From Pseudohoeflea sp964511625 (GTDB lineage Bacteria > Pseudomonadota > Alphaproteobacteria > Rhizobiales > Rhizobiaceae), in the NCBI GenBank assembly GCA_964511625.1, contig CAZEJG010000003.1, forward strand, positions 1 to 64,000: a stretch of 64,000 nucleotides of DNA. The letters run 5' to 3'. The translations under genes and the position numbers were made by a program. The notes below the pieces were generated by a model. The model saw only the letters and a list, made by a program, of their open reading frames with translations. It did no database searches and was not told where the DNA came from. Of the stretch, positions 7,277 through 16,294 are shown one piece after another. How positions within the stretch are numbered: the first letter of the stretch is position 1; each line of letters starts with the position of its first letter.

Positions 7277-7972
7277 TCACACGGAGACGGATTCGCGCAG
7301 GGAGTCCTTGCTCAGCTCGCCGCGCGTGCCGTCCATGACCACCGATCCGCGCTTGAGAACCGTGAAACGGTCGGCGAGATCGTAGGCGAACTCGAAATAT
7401 TGCTCCACGAGCACGATCGCCATCTCGCCCTGATCCCTCAGATGGGCGATCACGCGGCCGATCTGCTGAATGATGTTGGGCTGGATGCCTTCGGTCGGCT
7501 CGTCGAGCAGCAGGAGCTTCGGCCGGGTGATCAGCGCCCGGGCGATGGCGAGCTGCTGCTGTTGTCCGCCCGACAGGTCGCCGCCGCGCCGTCCGCGCAT
7601 GTCCTTGAGCACCGGAAATAGCTCATAGATGTGATCCGGGATGCGGTGTTCGCTCTTCGGCAGACAGGCAAATCCGGTCTGCAGGTTCTCCGTCACCGTC
7701 AGCAACGGAAAGATATCGCGACCCTGCGGCACGTAGCCGATGCCCTTGGCGGCCAGAACATGGGCCGGCGGGAAGGCAATCTCCTCGCCGTCGAGCATAT
7801 AGCTGCCGCCCGAACGGTGCTTCACCCCGGAAATCGCCTTCAGCAGGCTCGTCTTTCCCACGCCGTTGGTGCCCATCAGGCAGGAGACCTTCCCGACTTC
7901 GGCAACGAGCGACACCCCGTTGAGGATTTTCGACTGGCCGTAGTGTAGCGTGAGATCGGAAATATGCAGCAT
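7277..7972 (-). CDS. urtE: Urea ABC transporter ATP-binding protein UrtE
   Basis: 231-residue ABC ATPase of the branched-chain amino acid/urea (LivF-like) type. Walker A is GTNGVGKTS at about 34-42, the signature is LSGGQQQQLA, and Walker B is LLLLDEPTEGIQP. The phrase EGIQPNIIQQIGRVI is characteristic of UrtE. It powers urea uptake with UrtD across the inner membrane. It is last in urtABCDE, six bases after urtD. No urease genes are in the window. Confidence 0.93.
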   Translation of the reverse strand: MLHISDLTLHYGQSKILNGVSLVAEVGKVSCLMGTNGVGKTSLLKAISGVKHRSGGSYMLDGEEIAFPPAHVLAAKGIGYVPQGRDIFPLLTVTENLQTGFACLPKSEHRIPDHIYELFPVLKDMRGRRGGDLSGGQQQQLAIARALITRPKLLLLDEPTEGIQPNIIQQIGRVIAHLRDQGEMAIVLVEQYFEFAYDLADRFTVLKRGSVVMDGTRGELSKDSLRESVSV

Positions 7973-7978
7973 GGCGGC

Positions 7979-8715
<737 letters not shown>

Positions 8716-8719
<4 letters not shown>

Positions 8720-9885
8720 GCCGCATCCTTTCTGACGAGGCGGTCGAACATTCCGGCAATGCCGCGCGGGGCGAACAGCGTGACCAGCACGAAGGACAGG
8801 CCGAGCAGCACCTGCCACCAGTCGACCCATTGCACGGTATAGAAGCCGAGCGGCAGGTCGGGCGCCTGTCCGCCGGTAAACCAGGAAGACAGGAGCGAGA
8901 CCAGCGCTGCGCCGATCACCGCGCCGTAGAGACGTCCGCGGCCGCCGATCGCCACCCAGACCGCCAGATAGATCGACGCGATCGGCGCGATCTCCGCCGG
9001 GTTCACGATACCGGCCTGCGGATAATAGATGGCGCCGGCGATTGCCGCGATGACGGCCGTGATGGTGAAGATGAAAAGCTTGTAGGCTTCGACCGAATAG
9101 CCGAGGAAGCGGATGCGCGCCTCGTCGTCACGGATCGCCTTGACCACGTTGCCGAACTTGCCCGACACCATCCAGGCCGCGAAGACATATCCGAGTCCGA
9201 GCGCCAGCGCCGATCCCCACATGAACCAGATCGAGAGAACCGATTGCGGCGTGTCAGTGAGGCCGGGAATGTTCTGCAGGCCCGAAAGGCCGTTATTGCC
9301 GCGCAGCCCGCTGTCGTTCTGGAAGAGATAGAGCGACAGCGCCAGCGTCATCGCTTGTGTGAGGATGGAGAGGTAGACCCCGGTCACCCGGCTGCGAAAG
9401 GCGAGCCAGCCGAACACCAGCGCCAGCAGTCCCGGCACAAGAACGACGAGCGCAAGCTGGATCGGCAGCGAGTGCGCGAAACTCCAGATCATCGGGATGT
9501 CGGATCCGCCGACAACGCCGAAGATCTGCGTGCCGATCGCGTCGCGGATCTCGTCGGGGGTGGGGGGCAGGGCGGCGTTCGTCATCGAGGCGATGACGAT
9601 GTCCTCGGTTCGCGCATACATCAGCCACATGCCGATCATGTAGCCGCCCAGCCCGAAGAAGGCGAAATGGCCGAGCGAGAGGATGCCGCAATAGCCCCAG
9701 ACCAGATCCATGGCGATGGCGATCAGGCACAGGCACAGCGTCTTGCCGAGGATCTTGACGTAGTTCGTCGGTAACAGCCCGGTGCCGTAGGCCTCAGAGA
9801 AGACGGTGGCGAGCAGCGTGATGGCCGCGAGAATGAGGATGAAGACCAGCACCGAGGGGTTGCGGGCGAGGAAGGTGTTTTTCAT
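8716..9885 (-). CDS. urtC: Urea ABC transporter permease UrtC
   Basis: 389-residue LivM-type permease with about ten hydrophobic segments and the conserved DLVWGYCGILSLGHFAFFGLGGYMIGMWLM block. A hydrophilic insert at about 85-125 is normal for UrtC. Four bases separate its start from the urtB stop. With UrtB it forms the membrane channel for urea. Confidence 0.93.
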
Positions 9886-9889
9886 GGCC

Positions 9890-11911
9890 TCAATCCCCCG
9901 CGGCGCGGCCCTTGAGGGCGATGATGCCCTTTGGCCGGAACTGGATGAAGATGATGATGAAGATGATCATGTAGGTTTGCGCAGCGAGCGTGTTGGACGG
10001 ATTGAAGAATTCGATCACCTTCTGCAGGAAGCCGATCATCGTCGCGCCCGCCAGCGTACCCCAAATGTTGCCGACCCCGCCGACCACCACCGTCATGAAG
10101 GACTGGACGATATAGGCCTGGCCGAGTTCGGACGTGACCTTGGCGAAAAGGCCGATCGCCACGCCCGCGATACCGGCAATGCCTGAGCCGAGCCCGAAGG
10201 TCAGCATGTTGATGCGGTCGGGGTTGATGCCCATCGAGGACGCCATGCGCGGGTTCTGCGTCACCGCCCGCACCTCGAGCCCCAGCCGCGTCTTGTTGAG
10301 GACGAACAGCAGGAGCGCGAAGAAGATGATCGCGAGCACGAATATGGCAATGCGGATATAGGAGATCGCCACCACGTCGTTGATCACCCAGGCGCCGTCG
10401 AGCCAGGAGGGCGAGGTGAGCGGCCGCGCCTGCGTGCCGAACACGTTCTTGGCGATCTGCTGGAGTGCGATGGAGACCCCGAACGTGGCGAGCAGGGTTT
10501 CGAGCGGGCGGCTCGCCAGATGGCGGATGACCAGCCGCTCGAGAGCAATGCCGGCCGCCGCTGCGATGACGAAGGCGAGCGGCAGCGCCACCAGAATCGA
10601 GACCGTGTAGTTCGGGATGATCTGCTGGACCACGTAGCCGGTATAGGCGCCGATCATGATGAATTCGCCATGGGCCATGTTGATGACGCCCATCACACCG
10701 AAGGTGATGGCGAGACCGATGGCGGCGAGGAAGTAGATCGAGGCGAGAGATAGGCCGTCGAGCACCAGCGAGAAGAACCGGTTGAGCCCCACATACTGGT
10801 CGATGGAATCGAGCGTCTCGGCGGCGGCCGAAGTGACCTCGGCGTTCGAATCCGCATAGGCCTCGTAGAAAGTGTATTTGGCGAGTTCCGCATCCATCGT
10901 CTCGTCGGTGACAAAGGGGGGCGCCTTGCCCTCGGCGACGAGGTCGGAATAGGCACGGTCGCGCGCCTCCTGTGAGGAGAGCTCGGAAACCGGCACTCCG
11001 CCGACGGTACCGTCTTCGATATTGGCTTCGAGCGCTGCCTTGCGCTCGGCGCGGGTGCGGGCGGCGACAGCCTTGCCGTCGTCAACGAGCAGCTTGTAGG
11101 CCTCCTCGCGGCCGATTGTCTTTCCGGGCGTGAGGATGCGGGCCACGTTGACACCTTCCGGAGCGCCTTCCGAATAGCCAATGCGAGTGACGACAAGAGG
11201 ATTGAGCGCCGCGCGCGCGTCGATGCTCAGATCCTGCGAGAAGCTGCGGATCGCCTCGACGCGCTTCTCGGTGGTCTGGCCGAATGAAATGGTGATGACG
11301 CGGAGCAGGCGTTCCTTGCGCGCCTTGATCACCGGATCGGTCTCGGTCTCGATCGACTGCTTGAGCGGCTCCAGATGGCTTTCGTCGGCGCTGCGCTCCA
11401 GCGAATCGAGCGCCTGCATGCGACGCGTCGGATCGGGATCGTCGAGCTGGCTGGCCACGAGGCTTGAGGCGATGACCGTCTGCACCCCGCTGTTGGGCTT
11501 GAGTTGTTTCAGGTCGCCTTTCGGGACGGTGCCGATCTCCTCACCGGTATCGATGTCGATCAGCGTCAGGTTCTGGCCATCGGCCTTCTGGGTGAAGAAG
11601 AACAGCCCGTCCTCCTCCCGCTGCCATAATTCGCGGTCGCCCCAGCGTTCCAGGAACACCAGTCCCTGCGGCAGCTTGGCGGCGCGCACGGCCTCGATGA
11701 CGGCCTCGACGGTTCGCCGGGAGGCTTTCTCGATGTCCTTGCGGTTTTCCTGCAGGATCGCCTGCAGCGGGCCGAGCGCGGTCGGTGTCGCCGGCGTGGC
11801 ATCTTCGATTGTGGCGGGCGTCGTCGTTTCCGCGGCGGGCGCGTCCTGCGCCTGCGCGATGATCGGTGAGGTGACGAGCAGCAGGGCCGCGATCAGGAAC
11901 GGTCGAAGCAT
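9890..11911 (-). CDS. urtB: Urea ABC transporter permease UrtB with long periplasmic N-terminal domain
   Basis: 673 residues. The C-terminal 290 residues are a LivH-type permease (INMAHGEFIMIGAYTGYVVQ, VRAVTQNPRMASSMGI, FRPKGIIALKGR). They are preceded by a signal peptide ending AQAQD and about 360 hydrophilic residues rich in Glu, Asp and Lys. An N-terminal extension is known in proteobacterial UrtB, but those are usually nearer 520-550 residues in total, so this one is long. The extension contains helical repeats resembling HEAT-like scaffolding (DDPDPTRRMQALDSLERSAD). Its role is unknown. It is 81 bases downstream of urtA, with a hairpin in the gap. Confidence 0.9.
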   Translation of the reverse strand: MLRPFLIAALLLVTSPIIAQAQDAPAAETTTPATIEDATPATPTALGPLQAILQENRKDIEKASRRTVEAVIEAVRAAKLPQGLVFLERWGDRELWQREEDGLFFFTQKADGQNLTLIDIDTGEEIGTVPKGDLKQLKPNSGVQTVIASSLVASQLDDPDPTRRMQALDSLERSADESHLEPLKQSIETETDPVIKARKERLLRVITISFGQTTEKRVEAIRSFSQDLSIDARAALNPLVVTRIGYSEGAPEGVNVARILTPGKTIGREEAYKLLVDDGKAVAARTRAERKAALEANIEDGTVGGVPVSELSSQEARDRAYSDLVAEGKAPPFVTDETMDAELAKYTFYEAYADSNAEVTSAAAETLDSIDQYVGLNRFFSLVLDGLSLASIYFLAAIGLAITFGVMGVINMAHGEFIMIGAYTGYVVQQIIPNYTVSILVALPLAFVIAAAAGIALERLVIRHLASRPLETLLATFGVSIALQQIAKNVFGTQARPLTSPSWLDGAWVINDVVAISYIRIAIFVLAIIFFALLLFVLNKTRLGLEVRAVTQNPRMASSMGINPDRINMLTFGLGSGIAGIAGVAIGLFAKVTSELGQAYIVQSFMTVVVGGVGNIWGTLAGATMIGFLQKVIEFFNPSNTLAAQTYMIIFIIIFIQFRPKGIIALKGRAAGD

Positions 11912-11941
11912 GAAGATTTCACCGGAAGCCGAGGGAAGGGC

Positions 11942-11966
11942 GGGAGGCCCGGTTGCCGGGCCTCCC
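11942..11966 (-). terminator. Intercistronic hairpin between urtA and urtB
   Basis: Perfect 11-bp stem GGGAGGCCCGG/CCGGGCCTCCC with a three-base loop. There is no T-run after it on the minus strand. It probably protects the urtA mRNA or reduces downstream transcription, giving more binding protein than permease. Confidence 0.6.
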
Positions 11967-11992
11967 TGTTGCGTGACAGGTCAGTGACGAAG

Positions 11993-13291
11993 TCAGTAGT
12001 TCGACTTCATCTGCACGCAGGTCTTGGTCTCGGTGTTGTACATGCCGCACTTCAGGTCCTTCCAGTCGGACTCGAGAACGGCGGATTCCGGCAGATAGTC
12101 GGTCCAGGCGTCGCCCGGAACCGGATCGGTCTGCGAGATGATGTCGAACTGGCCGTCTGCCTGGATTTCGCCGATGAGAACCGGCTTGGTCAGGTGGTGG
12201 TTCGGCAGCATTTCGGCTTCCGTGCCGGTCAGGTTCGGGTACTTCTGGCCGATCATGGCGTCGGTGACGGCATCGACGTCGGTGGTGCCGGCGGCCTCGA
12301 CGGCGTTCACCCACATGTTGAAGCCGATATAGGTGGCTTCCATCGGGTCGTTGGTCACGCGCTTGTCGTCGCCGGTGAAGGCGTGCCAGGTCTTGATGAA
12401 CTCGGCATTGACCGGCACGTCGGCCGACATGAAGTAGTTCCAGGCGGCCAGGTGGCCGACGAGGTTGGTGGTGTCGAGACCCGAGAGTTCCTCTTCACCC
12501 ACCGAGAAGGCCACCACCGGGATGTCGTCGGCCGAGATGCCCTGGGCTGCGAGCTCCTTGTAGAAGCCGATATTTGCGTCGCCGTTGATCGTCGAGATCA
12601 CGCCGACCTTCTTGCCGTCGGCGCCGAGCGCCTTGACGTCGGCCACGATCTTCGACCAGTCGGAGTGACCGAAGGGCGTGTAGTTGACGAAGATGTCCTC
12701 GGCGGCGATGCCCTTGTCCTTGAGATAGGCTTCCAGGATCTTGTTGGTCGTGCGCGGATAGACGTAGTCGGTGCCCAGAAGCGCGAACTTCTCGACGCCG
12801 AGTTCTTCAAGGTAATAGTCGGTGGCGGGAATGGCCTGCTGGTTCGGGGCAGCGCCGGTGTAGAAGACGTTCTTCGAGGATTCCTCACCCTCGTACTGGA
12901 CGGGGTAGAAGAGAAGCCCGTTGAGTTCCTCGATCACCGGCAGAACCGATTTGCGCGACACCGAAGTCCAGCAGCCGAACATCACGTCGACCTTGTCGAC
13001 GGTGAGCAGTTCGCGGGCCTTTTCGGCGAACAGCGGCCAGTCGGAGGCGGGGTCGACGACGACGGCTTCGAGCTGCTTTCCGAGAACGCCGCCCTTCTTG
13101 TTCTGCTCCTCGATCAGCATCAGGACGGTGTCCTTCAGCGTGGTTTCGGAAATCGCCATGGTGCCGGAGAGGGAATGCAGCACCCCGACCTTGATGGTGT
13201 CGTCGGCGGCCTGTGCGGGCGAGTAGGCCATGGTGGTTGCGAGAAGGGCGGTAACGCCTGCCAAACGCATTGCTTTGGTCGAAAATTTCAT
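11993..13291 (-). CDS. urtA: Urea ABC transporter substrate-binding protein UrtA
   Basis: 432-residue periplasmic binding protein with a signal peptide ending near AQAAD. The mature start DTIKVGVLHSLSGTMAISET is the UrtA signature. Other UrtA hallmarks are VFGCWTSVSRKSVLPVIEE and GLLFYPVQYEGEESSKNVFYTGAAPNQQ. It binds urea or short amides and delivers them to UrtBC. GGAGG precedes the ATG by about nine bases. First gene of the urt operon. Confidence 0.95.
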   Translation of the reverse strand: MKFSTKAMRLAGVTALLATTMAYSPAQAADDTIKVGVLHSLSGTMAISETTLKDTVLMLIEEQNKKGGVLGKQLEAVVVDPASDWPLFAEKARELLTVDKVDVMFGCWTSVSRKSVLPVIEELNGLLFYPVQYEGEESSKNVFYTGAAPNQQAIPATDYYLEELGVEKFALLGTDYVYPRTTNKILEAYLKDKGIAAEDIFVNYTPFGHSDWSKIVADVKALGADGKKVGVISTINGDANIGFYKELAAQGISADDIPVVAFSVGEEELSGLDTTNLVGHLAAWNYFMSADVPVNAEFIKTWHAFTGDDKRVTNDPMEATYIGFNMWVNAVEAAGTTDVDAVTDAMIGQKYPNLTGTEAEMLPNHHLTKPVLIGEIQADGQFDIISQTDPVPGDAWTDYLPESAVLESDWKDLKCGMYNTETKTCVQMKSNY

Positions 13292-13620
13292 TGTCAGCCT
13301 CCGTGCTGTTGCGTGTCCACGGGGCTACGTGATGCAAGACCTTTGCCAGTTGCGGTTGCCGCCGATTTCAGCCGTCGGAGGGCTGGCGCAGCTTGGGGTC
13401 GAACCGATTATGGCGAAAAAATGAACTGTTTTGCTTAAAATATAGGCTTTGTATAAAAGATAGGCTTTCCTTAATATGGCGTTTCCAGTCACGAAAGGAA
13501 TGGAATGCCGCCGGCTCTGTAGGGAAAAGGTGGAACACGGAGACAGGGCGGCATTCCGCCACATCAACGCGCGAAGCGCCAGCTTGTTCCCGCCGCGCGC
13601 CCGCTTTATAGCAAGTGATC
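13292..13620. promoter_or_regulatory. Divergent region between urtA and the DUF2946-like gene
   Basis: 329 bases with no gene. An AT-rich core (13420-13475) contains a perfect direct repeat ATAGGCTTT at 13442-13450 and 13460-13468, 18 bp apart, likely in the urt promoter region. I looked for a sigma-54 promoter, expected if NtrC controls urea uptake, and did not find a correctly spaced one. Confidence 0.4.
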
Positions 13621-14037
13621 ATGTACGGCTTCGGCAATCACGCTTGGCACAGGAATGCGGCAGGGAGGGGCCTTCTCCGCCTGCTGGTCGTCATCGCCCT
13701 AGCGCTGACTGCCTTTGCCCACCGCGCAGCTCCGGACAATGCGCCGCCGGCCACTGATTTCCTCGCCTATGTGCTGCCCGACGGCACGCTGCCCGTTCTC
13801 TGCCTGACTGAAACCGGCGACGAGGACGGCAAGGGCGGCCATCACACCGGCTCGGCGGCCTGCGAATTCTGTCGCATCGCCGGCTCCATCGCCGTCGCGG
13901 TTCCCCCGGCGCTCTCTGGCACACCGATCGATGCGGCTCGGCCGGACGTCATCCGGACGCTCACGGCCTTCATCGGCGGCGAACCGGCCTTCTGGCCTGC
14001 AGCCCCGCCGCAGGGCCCTCCCGCTCTCATCGCCTGA
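13621..14037 (+). CDS. DUF2946-like exported protein, probable copper-locus member
   Basis: 138-residue protein with one N-terminal hydrophobic segment (LLRLLVVIALALTAFAH) and a C-terminal body containing LPDGTLPVLCLTE, a HH pair and the motif CEFCRIAG. These features match the DUF2946 pattern seen in copper-related operons of alphaproteobacteria, where it sits with PepSY and PCuAC genes, as here. CxxC plus HH would allow metal binding; that is inference. An ATG at 13621 is preferred to the GTG six bases upstream. The gene starts plus-strand transcription towards 16.2 kb. Confidence 0.65.
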   Translation: MYGFGNHAWHRNAAGRGLLRLLVVIALALTAFAHRAAPDNAPPATDFLAYVLPDGTLPVLCLTETGDEDGKGGHHTGSAACEFCRIAGSIAVAVPPALSGTPIDAARPDVIRTLTAFIGGEPAFWPAAPPQGPPALIA

Positions 14038-14222
14038 TCCACCGGTCCTTTTCGCAACCTTCGTCTCGTTCGAGCCGGTGGTCGCGAGAGCCCGAGCCCT
14101 TGGTCGCACCATCCTGACGACTGGGCGAGGGCAGGGGCCGGCCCCGCCGGATGGCCCTGCTGTCCGGTTTCCGGAACCTTCGGCGACCATTTGAGGTCCG
14201 CCGCCTTCTATGACAGGCAACA

Positions 14223-15626
14223 ATGTCTCAGATTACAGGCGAACTCCCCCTTTCCGAAGCGGGCGGGAGACGAACCGCTCTCTCCTCCCGCTTCTACGCC
14301 GCGGCGTGGCGCTGGCATTTTTATGCCGGCCTTTTCGTGGCACCCTTCCTCGTCATGCTCGCGCTCACCGGGCTCGTCATGCTCTATTCATCCGTGTTCT
14401 CCGGCCGTGACGGCGAGAAGATCGCGGTCACCCCGGCCGCCGAGGAAATCTCGGTGGTTGCGCAAGAGGCCTCGGTGCGTGCCGCCCATCCCGACGGCTC
14501 GATCGTCGAATGGATCGGCAACCGCACCGACGACACGGTAAGCGTGTTTCGCGTCTCCGAAGGCGGCGCCGACACCATGGTCGCAGTCGATCCCTATACC
14601 GGCGCAATCGTTCGCGAATGGCCGCGCCGCGACAGTCTCTATGATCTCGCCGAGACCATCCACGGCACGCTGCTGATCGGAACGACCGGCGATCGTCTGA
14701 TCGAGATCGCCGCCGGCTTCGCGCTTGTGCTCACCGTCACCGGCGTCTATCTCGCCTGGCCGCGTTCAGGACGGCGCGCTCCGGCCCGGCCGTCGTCGCG
14801 CGAGAAGTGGAAGCAGTGGCATCGCATCACCGGTCTCTGCGCCACGCCGCTGCTGATCGCCTTCCTTTTGTCCGGCCAGTCCTGGGCGGGCATCTGGGGC
14901 GAAAAGTTCGTCCAGGCCTGGAGCACCTTTCCGGCGGAGAAATGGGACAACGTGCCGCTCTCCGATGCCACTCACGCGGCGATGAACCATGGCGGCATCA
15001 AGCAGGTGCCATGGGCGCTCGAACAGACCCCGATGCCCGCCTCCGGTTCGGATGCCGGCGCGACGGGGCTGGCCGAAGGAGTTGAGGCGAACCTCGGGAG
15101 CATCGTGGCGCTCGGTCGTGAGCTCGGCTTTTCCAGGCGCTTTCACGTCAATTATCCCTCCGGGGACACCGGCGTCTGGACGCTGTCCCAGGATTCCATG
15201 AGCAACGACACCGCAAACCCGACCAGCGATCGCACCGTCCACGTCGACCGCTATACCGGGAAGATCCTCGCCGACGTCCGCTATGAGGATTATTCGATGC
15301 CGGGCAAGGCCATGGCGGTCGGCATCGCACTGCACGAGGGCGACATGGGTGTCGTCAATGTCGTGGTCAACACGGTGTTCTGCCTGTCGATCGTCGGCAT
15401 GGCGGCGACCGGGTTCGTCATGTGGTGGAAGCGCCGGCCCGCCGGCGCCTTCCGGCTCGCCGCACCCCCGCTGCCGGCCGATCTGCCCGAGTGGCGGGCG
15501 GCCACCGTCGTCATGCTTTTCGTCAGCATGCTCTTCCCGCTCGTCGGCCTCACGCTGATCGCGATTCTCTCAATCGATCTGCTCGTCGTTTCCCGGCTGC
15601 CGGCGCTTCGCCGGGTGGTCAACTGA
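14223..15626 (+). CDS. PepSY-associated transmembrane protein
   Basis: 467-residue inner-membrane protein of the PepSY_TM family. The opening WRWHFYAGLFVAPFLVMLALTGLVMLY is a family hallmark. A second helix pair follows at about 160-180 with a conserved KQWHRITG. A large periplasmic part contains PepSY-like strands (VHVDRYTGKILADVRYEDYSMPGKAMAVGIALHEGDMG), and two final helices complete it. Members occur in iron and copper loci and may act as heme or metal reductase components. The neighbouring genes favour copper here. The PCuAC gene follows after 38 bases, probably in one operon. Confidence 0.85.
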   Translation: MSQITGELPLSEAGGRRTALSSRFYAAAWRWHFYAGLFVAPFLVMLALTGLVMLYSSVFSGRDGEKIAVTPAAEEISVVAQEASVRAAHPDGSIVEWIGNRTDDTVSVFRVSEGGADTMVAVDPYTGAIVREWPRRDSLYDLAETIHGTLLIGTTGDRLIEIAAGFALVLTVTGVYLAWPRSGRRAPARPSSREKWKQWHRITGLCATPLLIAFLLSGQSWAGIWGEKFVQAWSTFPAEKWDNVPLSDATHAAMNHGGIKQVPWALEQTPMPASGSDAGATGLAEGVEANLGSIVALGRELGFSRRFHVNYPSGDTGVWTLSQDSMSNDTANPTSDRTVHVDRYTGKILADVRYEDYSMPGKAMAVGIALHEGDMGVVNVVVNTVFCLSIVGMAATGFVMWWKRRPAGAFRLAAPPLPADLPEWRAATVVMLFVSMLFPLVGLTLIAILSIDLLVVSRLPALRRVVN

Positions 15627-15664
15627 CGGCTCAAACCAACCAGTTCAAACCAAGGAGAAGAAAA

Positions 15665-16198
15665 ATGAAAACAGTTTTCGCGGCGGCGCTCGCATTCTCG
15701 GTGCTCACCGGTTTCGCCCAGGCTCACGAATTCAAGGCCGGCGATCTCGTCATCCAGCACCCCTGGGCCAAGGCCACGCTGCCCAACCAGCCCGTCGGGG
15801 GTGGCTTCATGGAGATCGTCAACACCGGGTCAGAGCCCGATCGGCTGGTCTCCGGCACGGCTTCCTTTGCCGGCGAGGTTCAGATCCATGAAATGTCGAC
15901 CGAAGACGGCGTCATGAAGATGCGCCAGCTCGCTGACGGGATCGAAATCCCGGCGGGCGGCACCGTCAAGCTCGAGCCGGGCGGCCTGCATGTCATGTTC
16001 ATGAAGCTCGCCGAGCCGCTCAAGGAAGGCGAGATGAAGGAAGCCACGCTCACCTTCGAACACGCCGGTGACGTCACCGTCGAGTTTTCCGTCGAGTCGG
16101 CCAGACCCGGCGGCGCCGAGATGGACCACTCCAAGATGGACCACTCCGACATGAAGGGCGAGACGGAAGGCGATCACGCCGGCCACAAGTCCAACTGA
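15665..16198 (+). CDS. Periplasmic copper chaperone PCu(A)C
   Basis: 177-residue secreted copper chaperone (DUF461/PCuAC). The signal peptide is cleaved before HEFKAGDLVI. Copper ligands fit the H-x-M ... M-x-M ... H-x-M pattern: HEMSTEDGVMKM and GGLHVMFMK. The family loads Cu(I) into the CuA or CuB site of cytochrome oxidase. Unusually prominent is the C-terminal Met/His tail (repeated MDHS, then DHAGHKSN), likely to be an extra copper-binding arm. A strong AAGGAG ribosome site supports the start. Confidence 0.92.
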   Translation: MKTVFAAALAFSVLTGFAQAHEFKAGDLVIQHPWAKATLPNQPVGGGFMEIVNTGSEPDRLVSGTASFAGEVQIHEMSTEDGVMKMRQLADGIEIPAGGTVKLEPGGLHVMFMKLAEPLKEGEMKEATLTFEHAGDVTVEFSVESARPGGAEMDHSKMDHSDMKGETEGDHAGHKSN

Positions 16199-16294
16199 TT
16201 TCTGCTACCGGCCTCCTCGGCCGGCTTGATTCGCCCACCCGAGGGCGTAGGCTCCTTCCGCCGCATTTTCGAAAGCGTGCGGCGGGAGGAGCAC

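Noticed and set aside
13645..13662. Sigma-54 promoter TTGGCAC...GC near the urt divergent region
   Set aside because: GG-to-GC spacing is one base short and the site lies inside the DUF2946-like gene facing away from urtA.
16208..16228. Terminator after the PCuAC gene
   Set aside because: CCGGCC/GGCCGG hairpin is present but followed by CTTGATTC, too weak a T-run to call.
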